From NCBI GenBank assembly GCA_018381595.1, contig JAGZRP010000053.1, positions 1-5,947 of the forward strand: a stretch of 5,947 bases of DNA, in the 5' to 3' direction. Below, piece after piece: positions 1-5,947 of the stretch. How positions within the stretch are numbered: position 1 is the first letter of the stretch; every line of letters starts with the position of its first letter. This DNA is from Bacillota bacterium. Its GTDB lineage: Bacteria > Bacillota_I > Bacilli_A > RF39 > UBA660. The position numbers and the translations under genes were made by a program. The notes under the pieces were generated by a model, which was not told the DNA's origin, made no database searches, and was given only the letters and a program-made list of their open reading frames with translations.

Positions 1-307
1 TCAAAGTTTCGTTACGAGCAACAATTTTGCTCGAAAGAGCTTGAATTTCTTCACTCAATTTTTGAGATTCAGCTTCAAGTTGAGCATTTTGTGCTTCCAA
101 ATCAGCTTGTTGTGATTGAAGAGAAGACACTTGACTTTGAATAGTATCAATCTTACTTTGAGCTGCAGCTTGTTCAGAAGTTAGGTTGCTGATAACAGCA
201 TCCTGCGCAGCAATTTGTGTATCATAATCGTCCGCATTTACAGTTACGGCCGCTGTCCCCAGTGTTACACCACTGACAAGAACAGCTGATAAAATTCTTT
301 TTTTCAT
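1..307 (-). CDS. pcsB: PcsB-like secreted cell-wall hydrolase, N-terminal part only
   Basis: The gene starts at 307 and runs off the left edge, giving 102 residues. Residues 1-25 form a signal peptide: a KKR start, a hydrophobic core, then VNA before DD, a good signal peptidase I site. Residues 26-102 are a Gln/Ala/Ser-rich heptad-like segment typical of the PcsB coiled coil. In streptococci PcsB is an exported cell-division protein that works with FtsEX; its CHAP amidase domain would lie beyond the edge. An AAGGAGG ribosome site (317-323) lies 9 bases before the ATG, which supports this start. The opening MKKRILSAVLVSGVTLG and the stretch SSKIVARNE match my memory of streptococcal PcsB, especially the salivarius group. 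Its GC content is clearly higher than that of the rest of the window, and its neighbour is lon rather than the mreCD genes usual in streptococci, so it may not belong to the same chromosome. Family assignment is firm; the native location is doubtful. Confidence 0.82.
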   Translation of the reverse strand, partial: MKKRILSAVLVSGVTLGTAAVTVNADDYDTQIAAQDAVISNLTSEQAAAQSKIDTIQSQVSSLQSQQADLEAQNAQLEAESQKLSEEIQALSSKIVARNETL

Positions 308-415
308 ATTCCCAAGCCTCCTTCCTATCCATTACAGAAGTTCGGCAAACACCCAACGATCAAATATTCCTATTAATATATATCTCGTAAATAAATTATT
401 TCCTTTATAAGATAC

Positions 416-445
416 ATGATACTCAGTACAAGGTATCATTTTTTC
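416..445 (+). terminator. Rho-independent terminator-like hairpin reading rightward
   Basis: ATGATAC (416-422) pairs with GTATCAT (433-439) around a 10-base loop and runs straight into a T tract (439-444) on the plus strand. No plus-strand gene precedes it here; upstream on this strand is only the antisense of the pcsB-like fragment. It looks like the terminator of a gene that once converged on lon, which matters for placing the compositional break. The stem is short and AT-rich, so strength is uncertain. Confidence 0.5.
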
Positions 446-457
446 GTACGAAAAAAT
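438..457. repeat. 20-base perfect palindrome between two terminators
   Basis: The sequence is A, six T, CGTACG, six A, T, identical on both strands. It overlaps the T tract of the rightward hairpin and lies just past the A/T tract of the lon terminator. Its A/T arms could supply U tracts to terminators in both directions. It could also be a protein site, but nothing else in the window repeats it. Confidence 0.5.
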
Positions 458-462
458 TAGGC

Positions 463-488
463 AAAGAAAAAAGAAGACAAGTGTCTTC
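463..488 (-). terminator. Rho-independent terminator of lon
   Basis: Read on the minus strand, GAAGACACTTGTCTTC (488 to 473) folds into a 6-7 base-pair stem with a very small loop, followed by TTTTTTCTTT (472 to 463). It begins immediately after the lon stop codon (491-489), so it would end the U32-lon transcript. Confidence 0.8.
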
Positions 489-2843
489 CTAAATTTCTAA
501 TTCTAACGATATTTGTGTATTATTTTCTCTTTTTACAAGTTCATATACTTCTTTATAATCTTTTACGGGATAAAATTGAATTTGTTTTCTAACTTCTAGA
601 GGTATAGATTCTATATCTCCCATATTATCTTTTGGAATAATAATTTTGGTAATTCCTGTACGACTTGCACCAACCGCTTTTTCTTTTAATCCCCCAATTG
701 GTAATACTTCACCACGAAGTGTAATTTCACCTGTCATTGCGATATTTTCACTCACTTCCTGGTTTGTTAAAGCACTTACTAAAGCAGTAGTTAGCGTAAT
801 TCCAGCACTTGGACCATCTTTTTTGATTGCCCCTTCTGGTACATGAATATGAATATCATATTCAGTTAACAATTCATATGGGATTTGAAAGTAAGAAGCA
901 TTGGCTTTGATATAAGAAAATGCAATATGAGCACTTTCCTTCATCACATCTCCTAAAGAACCAGTTAATACCAAATTTCCATTTCCTTTAAAATAAGTTA
1001 CTTCAATTGGAAGGGTATCTCCTCCATAATTGGTATAAGCAAGTCCATTTACAACACCTACTTGTTTCTTCTCAACCTTAGAAAAAGAATATTTTTCCCT
1101 TCCTAAATACTGATATAACATATGACTATCAATAATATAAGTATCATTGACAGTTTTTGTTGTAACCATCTCTGTTACAATCTTACGAATAATTGTAGAT
1201 AACTTTCTTTCTAATTCACGAACTCCAGCTTCTTTCGTGTAACCACGGATGATTTTTAATAAAATCGTATCGCTTATCTTGATTTTATTACGACTAATCC
1301 CATGATTCTTGCAAATGTTTTTCAGTAAATGTTTCTTTGCAATATCTACTTTCTCATATTCTGTATATCCAGAAAGTTCTACAATTTCTAGTCGATCTTT
1401 TAATGCCTCAGGAATTTCATCGATATAATTTGCAGTTAATATAAACATGACTTGAGATAAATCGTAAGCTTCTTCTAAGTAATTATCTACAAATGTTTTA
1501 TTTTGTTCTGGGTCTAATACTTCTAATAAACTGCTTGCAGGATCCCCTCGATAATTACTATTTAATTTATCAATTTCATCAATTAAAAATACAGGATTGG
1601 AACTCTTTGCCTTTTTCATCGACGAGATAATACGACCTGGACTTGCTCCAACATAAGTACGACGATGTCCGATAATTTCTGCTTCATCTGAGACTCCACC
1701 AACAGATATTTTTACGAAGTTCTTATGAATTGCTTTTGCAATCGATATTGCAAGTGTTGTTTTTCCAACACCGGGAGGTCCTACTAAACAAATAATGGGT
1801 CCTGTTAGAGATTTTGTCATTTGTGTGACTGCTAAATATTCAATAATTCTCGTTTTTACTTGTCTTAAACCAGCATGAGAAGCGTCCAGTCTTTTTTTAA
1901 CCAGTTGTAAGTCTTCTTCATCTTTGGTATATACATTCCAAGGTAAGTCTAAAAACCATTGAATATAAGTTTTAATCACTCCAAGTTCTGGACTCATTGG
2001 TGGTAATTGTTCATAACGTCTCATTTCAGTACGTAATTTATCTTTAATTTGTTCTGGAGCTGTTAATGATTCAATTCGTTCTTTGATATCACTATTTTCT
2101 TCTTCTAAAGAAGTGTCTTCTCCCAGTTCTTCTTTTAGAATTTTTATTTTTTCTCTTAAGATATAATCTTTTTGTGAATGGTCTAATTCTTGCTTTACTT
2201 TCGTATCCAGTTCTCTTTCCAGTTCAAATGCTTGTTCTCCTGCATACAAATCTTCTAAAATCATTTCGGTACGAAGTTTCGGATTCCATTCTTTTAAGTA
2301 TTCCATGAATCGTTCAAAAGAAAGTGGCAGATGACTTGCGATTAAGTCTGTTACAACACTTAAGTCTTTTTCTTTTCTAATCTTTTCGATCGCACTATTA
2401 CTGACATAAGGAATGAGTTCTAAATAATGTGTTAATTCTCGATTTAATTTGTTAATTAAAATCGATGATTCTTCTTCTGGTACAGATGGGTCAATACTTG
2501 TTTCAATAATTGCTTCCAAAGCTTCATTGGTTAAATTCAAATTTAAATAATCATAAACACGGGCTCTTTTCACCCCACGTATCATGATTCTTATTTTCCC
2601 ATTGGGAAGTTCTACTTTATTTGTAATCGTTGCGACAACACCAAATTTTGGAAGGTCGCTTAAATGGGGTGTTTCTTCTAACTGATTATACCCACTTACG
2701 ACTAATACTTGATTATCATGAAATAATTCTGAAACATCAATAATATTCTTTGCCTTATCTTGTTCAAATTCTAAGCGAACTTCTGCTTCTGGCAAAAGAA
2801 TTAAGCCGCGGAGTAAGATAACAGGTAAACTTGTTTTGATCAT
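489..2843 (-). CDS. lon: ATP-dependent Lon protease (LonA type)
   Basis: The 784-residue product is the same length as E. coli Lon. It is a cytoplasmic hexameric AAA+ serine protease that unfolds and degrades damaged proteins and some regulators. Domains in order: N-terminal substrate-binding LAN domain (about 4-190), helical linker (about 195-300), AAA+ module (about 310-580) and protease domain (about 590-775). Visible motifs are Walker A GPPGVGKT (355-362), Walker B FLIDEID (419-425), sensor-1 Asn472, arginine finger Arg484, sensor-2 Arg542 in GVREL, and the catalytic dyad Ser679 in GPSAG with Lys722 in GGLKEK, the same numbers as in E. coli. All key residues are present, so it should be active. 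The start is set by GGAGGTGG (2848-2855) five bases or so before the ATG. It lies 63 bases after the U32 gene on the same strand, with no terminator between. I see no CIRCE or clear CtsR site upstream. Streptococci lack lon, which argues against a streptococcal host. Confidence 0.98.
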   Translation of the reverse strand: MIKTSLPVILLRGLILLPEAEVRLEFEQDKAKNIIDVSELFHDNQVLVVSGYNQLEETPHLSDLPKFGVVATITNKVELPNGKIRIMIRGVKRARVYDYLNLNLTNEALEAIIETSIDPSVPEEESSILINKLNRELTHYLELIPYVSNSAIEKIRKEKDLSVVTDLIASHLPLSFERFMEYLKEWNPKLRTEMILEDLYAGEQAFELERELDTKVKQELDHSQKDYILREKIKILKEELGEDTSLEEENSDIKERIESLTAPEQIKDKLRTEMRRYEQLPPMSPELGVIKTYIQWFLDLPWNVYTKDEEDLQLVKKRLDASHAGLRQVKTRIIEYLAVTQMTKSLTGPIICLVGPPGVGKTTLAISIAKAIHKNFVKISVGGVSDEAEIIGHRRTYVGASPGRIISSMKKAKSSNPVFLIDEIDKLNSNYRGDPASSLLEVLDPEQNKTFVDNYLEEAYDLSQVMFILTANYIDEIPEALKDRLEIVELSGYTEYEKVDIAKKHLLKNICKNHGISRNKIKISDTILLKIIRGYTKEAGVRELERKLSTIIRKIVTEMVTTKTVNDTYIIDSHMLYQYLGREKYSFSKVEKKQVGVVNGLAYTNYGGDTLPIEVTYFKGNGNLVLTGSLGDVMKESAHIAFSYIKANASYFQIPYELLTEYDIHIHVPEGAIKKDGPSAGITLTTALVSALTNQEVSENIAMTGEITLRGEVLPIGGLKEKAVGASRTGITKIIIPKDNMGDIESIPLEVRKQIQFYPVKDYKEVYELVKRENNTQISLELEI

Positions 2844-2870
2844 GAATCCACCTCCACTAAATTGTTTTAT

Positions 2871-2876
2871 ATTATA
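2871..2876 (-). promoter_or_regulatory. Possible internal promoter for lon (-10 box)
   Basis: On the minus strand TATAAT sits at 2876-2871, 28 bases before the lon ATG. The -35 position (about 2899-2894, TATACT) is a weak match and there is no TG extension. In such AT-rich DNA a TATAAT can arise by chance, so lon may instead depend on read-through from the U32 gene, or have both sources. Confidence 0.35.
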
Positions 2877-2906
2877 GTATAAATGTTTTAAAAAGTATAG
2901 TCTTTT

Positions 2907-5084
2907 TTACTTCTTTTTTCGATTGGCATGAACTTCCAAATCTAGTTCGATTCTTTGTGTGATTCCTTCTATTTTAGAAAGAGACAGTTCAATTCTTTGA
3001 TAGAAGTAAATACGGGTGATATTATTTTTTTCTATTACGGGCATATATTTTCCCAATCTATCTTTCAAATAGCCAGATTGATTGATATGATATCGTTTCA
3101 ATAATGGGTATTTTAAAGTCATGACAACAGGAATATGAGAAGTTACTACTTCTAGCCTTGGAATGGTGTGATAACGCCTCTGGTAAGCATGATAAAGTTC
3201 TATGATATCTTCTTCATCACACTCTAAAGAAAGGGTTACTCTCTTTGCGCCTAACTGCATAAGAAAATAGACTGCATAAGAATTTGCCACATTAAAAGTA
3301 CTATCTGTTATAAAATTTTGATACTTTAAGATACTTCCACATTCTCCTATCAAAACCGGTCTATTATCATTTTGATATTGATTCATGATATTAGAAAGAC
3401 GGAATACAACACGCTTATCATCTTTTATTTTTTGATATAATTCCTCATCTTCTACATAAATCACATCTGCAGATATATCCTGATATTGTTCCAATGTATG
3501 AATCAAAATGGCATGTTGCGCCTGATATGAATTAACCGTGATAGGTTCTACTTGATAGTCTTGTTTTCTCATTTCTTCTCTTTTTGTACGTTCAAAGTTG
3601 ATACCAGCTACCATGTTTCTTCTTAATTCGTTGACAGCAGAAATAGGAATAAATCCCTCATCTCCAACTATTTCTAATGATTCAAACTCATAAACCGTTT
3701 CGTGAAATCGATTCAGTTTTTCTTTTAATTGTTCTTTAGAAACTGGTTTCTTTTTAGGAACTTCTAATACCTGTTCTGTTTGAAATTCATACACGCTATC
3801 TTTATCAGTAACTTGTAATTTTAATGGCTCTTGATAGTGGCAAATTAAAGTTCCCTTTAATAATACTTTTCTAGCTTTCTTTTGAATTTCATCTTGAATT
3901 TGAGTTCGTTGTTTCTCATCGGTCGTTTTTAATACGATGGCATTAGGGCTTACTTTGGTTTTAACTTGAAAGGTAATAATATCCCCACTATGTGCTTCTT
4001 TTACAAGTTGGCTTCCCAAATAGAATTGGTTTAATACAACTCCAATATCTTTTTTATCCACAATACGTAATCCGTCATGAATTGCAACAGAATCTTTTAA
4101 TAATACTTGAATTCGGTTTCCTTGAACTTTAACTACTTTTCCGATTTCAACGCCCATGTGATTAGGTCGGTATGGATTGGTAAAAGATTCTTTCTGTTCT
4201 CCAAATAAAAATCCCTTTGTAAATTGGCGATGAAATATCTTTTTTAATTCGTAAATATCGTTCTCTGTTACTAATACTTTTCCGTGCTTTTGATAAGAAT
4301 CAATTGCCATGCGATATAATTTTGTTACATAGTAAACATATTCAGGTCTTTTCATTCGCCCTTCTATTTTCAAACTATCTACTCCGGCATCTATCAATTC
4401 CCCAATCCATTCTAAACTATTTAAATCTTTGGTACTTAATAAATATCCATCAGCTTTCTTTTCATATGATTCATTATATAATTCATAAGGAAGACGACAA
4501 CACTGGCTACAAGTTCCTCTATTTCCACTTCTACCTCCAATAAAATGAGATAGTAAACATTGTCCAGAATAACTCATACAAAGTGCTCCATGACAAAATA
4601 CTTCTAGAGGAAACTGAGTTTTCTTTTTGATTTCTTTGATGACATCAATTGGGGTTTCTCTTGCGATAACAGCTCTTTGAAATCCAATCTTTTTTGCAAA
4701 CTGAACTCCCTCTAATTGATGTAAGTGCATTTGTGTAGACGCATGTAGTTCTAAATTAGGGTAACATTTTCTTATCAGTGAAAACATACCAATATCAGAA
4801 ATAATCAAAGCATCGACATGAATAGAGACCAGTTCATCTACATAATGAAGAAAACGCTCTACTTCCCGTTCATAAACCATGGTATTCACAGTGACATATA
4901 TTTTTACTCCATATAAGTGAGCTAGATAAACAGCTTGTTTCATTTCTTCTAGTGAAAAGTTTCCAGCAAAACTTCGCGCACCAAATTGATATCCGCCTAA
5001 ATAAATAGCATCGCATCCACCTTCGATCGCCGCATATAAGCTCTCCATATTTCCTGCTGGAGATAATAACTCTATTTTCTTCAT
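2907..5084 (-). CDS. U32-family protein, long RlhA/YdcP-like type; probable RNA hydroxylase
   Basis: The product is 725 residues. Residues 1-300 form the U32 barrel: ELLSPAGN (5-12), AIYLGG (26-31), FGARSFAGNF (34-43), and the family signature EVFCHGALCMSYSGQCLLS (161-179). Probable iron-sulfur ligands are Cys169, Cys176, Cys192 and Cys196 (GTCSQCC, with C-x3-C spacing as in E. coli relatives). LSTKDL (216-221) and SLKIEGRMK (237-245) follow. A region resembling DUF3656 (about 390-510) ends in FIPISAVNELRR (478-489), and a further C-terminal part follows. Databases often call the family collagenase-like peptidase, but characterised members act on RNA: RlhA hydroxylates 23S rRNA C2501 and TrhP makes 5-hydroxyuridine in tRNA. 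The layout fits RlhA better; the substrate is inferred. An in-frame extension to 5240 exists, but I chose the ATG at 5084 because AGAGGTGAG lies just before it, MKKIELLSPAGN is the normal family start, and the extension would cross the divergent promoter and the next gene. Likely cotranscribed with lon. Confidence 0.9.
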   Translation of the reverse strand: MKKIELLSPAGNMESLYAAIEGGCDAIYLGGYQFGARSFAGNFSLEEMKQAVYLAHLYGVKIYVTVNTMVYEREVERFLHYVDELVSIHVDALIISDIGMFSLIRKCYPNLELHASTQMHLHQLEGVQFAKKIGFQRAVIARETPIDVIKEIKKKTQFPLEVFCHGALCMSYSGQCLLSHFIGGRSGNRGTCSQCCRLPYELYNESYEKKADGYLLSTKDLNSLEWIGELIDAGVDSLKIEGRMKRPEYVYYVTKLYRMAIDSYQKHGKVLVTENDIYELKKIFHRQFTKGFLFGEQKESFTNPYRPNHMGVEIGKVVKVQGNRIQVLLKDSVAIHDGLRIVDKKDIGVVLNQFYLGSQLVKEAHSGDIITFQVKTKVSPNAIVLKTTDEKQRTQIQDEIQKKARKVLLKGTLICHYQEPLKLQVTDKDSVYEFQTEQVLEVPKKKPVSKEQLKEKLNRFHETVYEFESLEIVGDEGFIPISAVNELRRNMVAGINFERTKREEMRKQDYQVEPITVNSYQAQHAILIHTLEQYQDISADVIYVEDEELYQKIKDDKRVVFRLSNIMNQYQNDNRPVLIGECGSILKYQNFITDSTFNVANSYAVYFLMQLGAKRVTLSLECDEEDIIELYHAYQRRYHTIPRLEVVTSHIPVVMTLKYPLLKRYHINQSGYLKDRLGKYMPVIEKNNITRIYFYQRIELSLSKIEGITQRIELDLEVHANRKKK

Positions 5085-5103
5085 GCACTCACCTCTATCT
5101 CGT

Positions 5104-5130
5104 ATATTATAACACAATGTGTTATAATAT
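5104..5130. promoter_or_regulatory. Symmetric divergent promoters inside a 27-base dyad
   Basis: Two 13-base arms (5104-5116, ATATTATAACACA, and 5118-5130, its exact reverse complement) flank one central A. Each arm contains an extended -10 box TGTTATAAT: plus strand 5120-5128, minus strand 5114-5106. The plus-strand start would fall near 5135, 14 bases before the regulator ATG; the minus-strand start near 5099, about 15 bases before the U32 ATG. Each short leader just holds its ribosome site (GGAG at 5138-5141 for the regulator). The -35 matches are poor on both sides (TTGCTC at 5136-5131 with 19-base spacing is the best on minus), as expected for extended -10 promoters. The two polymerase sites overlap, so they probably exclude each other. 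The dyad is also a plausible operator. Confidence 0.75.
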
Positions 5131-5148
5131 GAGCAACGGAGTGATATC

Positions 5149-5830
5149 ATGAACGAAGCAAGACTTAAAAATACAGCAATTAAAAATAAACAAAGAATTC
5201 TGGAAGAAGCAAAATATTTTTTAAAGGAAAATACTTCCATACGAAAAACAGCTAGCTGCCTATTTTGGAAGAGATTTTAAAACAGTTCAAAAAGATTTAA
5301 CAATATATCTTGAAAAACTGTCTGATTTAGATTCTTCTCTAATAGAAACTTATCATGTCATTCAAAACAAAATTCAAAAAAATAAGAATGAAGAAATTAT
5401 CTTTGACGATTTTACCCTTTACAAATTAATCTATGATATTTTAAATGGTGTTTCTAAAAGAGAATTCAAAATTCGAGCAGCAGAATATTTAAACGATCGT
5501 CATCAAAGACTTGAAAATAATGTACATTTAACAAATGAGGTTTCTATTTCAATGGATACATTAGATAAAAATATAAAACAATTAAAAGAATTAGACTTAG
5601 ATACCTATTTAGAAGTAAAAAAGATATGGAATCAAAAACAAGATAAAAAGCCAAATTCAATTTCTATTCCAAACGAAGTATTAGTACAAATGAGAAACGA
5701 ATATCAACTTTCTCATTCATTTAGAAAATTAGTTTCTGATTTTCATTATTCTAGACAAGTAATTGAACGAGAACTAAAAGAAAAAATGCCAGAATTTTAT
5801 CAAGAAATCAAATATGAAATTTTAATTTAA
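5149..5830 (+). pseudogene. Frame-broken transcriptional regulator with SpoIIID-like helix-turn-helix
   Basis: Reading starts at ATG 5149 behind GGAG (5138-5141), and after 43 residues meets TAA at 5278-5280. A second frame continues from about 5255 to TAA 5828-5830. The break coincides with a tandem AGCT AGCT at 5250-5257. Removing one AGCT restores a single 225-residue protein and the clean motif SIRKTAAYFGRDFKTVQKDL (residues 30-49), which matches the SpoIIID-type helix-turn-helix (compare TVRVIAKEFGVSKSTVHKDL). The middle (about 70-165) is charged and helical, with no family I recognise. Residues 174-215 repeat the N-terminal pattern loosely (SFRKLVSDFHYSRQVIERELKEKMP). I infer a DNA-binding regulator, divergent from the U32-lon unit and possibly autoregulated through the dyad. 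As written, only a truncated peptide is made, ending inside the recognition region. The duplication may be a real mutation or a sequence error; the undamaged downstream frame suggests it is recent or artefactual. Confidence 0.72.
5552..5830 (+). CDS. Possible restart product: C-terminal 92 residues of the broken regulator
   Basis: ATG 5552 is the only ATG in the second frame after the break, and a simple gene caller would report this as a hypothetical protein. GAGG (5537-5540) lies 11 bases upstream, a wide and weak spacing. The frame is open well to the left of this ATG with coherent protein sequence, so this is much more likely the tail of the larger gene than an independent gene. If translated, it would contain only the second, loosely helix-turn-helix-like segment (SFRKL to ERELKEKMP). 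Confidence 0.25.
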   Translation: MDTLDKNIKQLKELDLDTYLEVKKIWNQKQDKKPNSISIPNEVLVQMRNEYQLSHSFRKLVSDFHYSRQVIERELKEKMPEFYQEIKYEILI

Positions 5831-5863
5831 TTCAACAATGTAAACAAATACATTGTTGAATTA
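5828..5863 (+). terminator. Terminator after the regulator
   Basis: A perfect 15 base-pair stem (5828-5842 with 5849-5863) encloses the loop AACAAA and uses the regulator stop codon as its base. The following TCTATTTTTATAG is T-rich but not a clean T run. The stem is long and exact, so I read it as the transcript end of the plus-strand gene. Confidence 0.75.
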
Positions 5864-5947
5864 TCTATTTTTATAGTAATTTTAGCCTTATTATTAATAA
5901 TAAATGATTAAAATACTATAGATTTCAAATTTTAATTTATTTTTTTA

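Noticed and set aside
646..846. Plus-strand open frame of 66 codons inside lon
   Set aside because: It is antisense to the strongly conserved Lon protease domain, has no recognisable product and no convincing ribosome site.
4304..4543. Plus-strand open frame of 79 codons inside the U32 gene
   Set aside because: It is antisense to the U32 signature and cysteine region; its composition simply reflects the complementary strand.
4870..5088. Second minus-strand frame of 72 codons at the 5' end of the U32 gene
   Set aside because: It overlaps the genuine U32 frame, which shows clear family motifs, and its own translation looks random.
5085..5240. 52-residue N-terminal extension of the U32 protein, with a hydrophobic stretch resembling a membrane anchor
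   Set aside because: It lacks a ribosome site, crosses the divergent promoter dyad and the start of the plus-strand regulator, and the family begins at MKKIELLSPAGN, where a good ribosome site exists.
5245..5262. Programmed ribosomal frameshift in the regulator
   Set aside because: There is no slippery heptamer, no stop codon at the shift point and no stimulatory structure that I can see; deletion of one 4-base copy explains the frames more simply.
5149..5280. A stand-alone 43-residue small protein
   Set aside because: Its end (after KTAS) loses the helix-turn-helix pattern exactly at the AGCT duplication, and the missing half of the motif continues in the next frame, so it is the front of a broken gene.
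5888..5903. 16-base palindrome of only A and T after the regulator terminator
   Set aside because: In DNA this AT-rich such short symmetry is expected by chance, and nothing nearby gives it a role.
5817..5939. Direct repeat of a 13-base A/T run (5817-5829 and 5927-5939) that might be an attachment site
   Set aside because: It is low complexity, there is no integrase, tRNA or target gene nearby, and chance recurrence is likely.

Overview
The window has two compositional parts. Bases 1 to about 325 are moderately GC-rich and hold the 5' end of a minus-strand gene whose product reads like the N-terminus of streptococcal PcsB (signal peptide plus coiled coil). From about 416 onward the DNA is AT-rich and carries an ATP-dependent Lon protease, a long U32-family protein, and a frame-broken regulator with a SpoIIID-like helix-turn-helix. 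Tryptophan is encoded by TGG where I checked it, in Lon, so there is no sign of the mycoplasma code. Lon is not expected in Streptococcus, whereas a low-GC Bacillota lineage related to spore formers (for example an uncultured gut Bacilli or RF39-like organism) would fit the rest. The taxon is an inference from the proteins and composition, not from a search.

Layout: pcsB-like 5' fragment (307 to 1, minus); a 181-base gap with two outward-reading hairpin terminators and a 20-base perfect palindrome; lon (2843 to 489, minus); a 63-base spacer with a possible promoter; the U32 gene (5084 to 2907, minus); a 64-base divergent promoter region built around a 27-base near-perfect dyad; the frame-broken regulator (5149 to 5830, plus); its terminator; and 84 bases of AT-rich DNA with no gene that I can see.

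The U32 gene and lon probably form one transcription unit that ends at the terminator just after lon. One product probably modifies RNA (U32 proteins such as RlhA and TrhP are RNA hydroxylases) and the other degrades damaged or regulatory proteins. The regulator is transcribed away from them from a mirror-image promoter. The dyad overlaps both -10 boxes, so a protein bound there, possibly the regulator in its intact form, could control both directions.

Three points deserve attention: the abrupt change to streptococcal-type sequence near 325-416 (assembly chimera or transfer), a 4-base AGCT tandem duplication that breaks the regulator inside its DNA-binding helix, and the symmetric divergent promoter. 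I do not see a clear new multi-gene system. The regulator, with a SpoIIID-type motif near one end and a similar pattern near the other, is the least familiar element.
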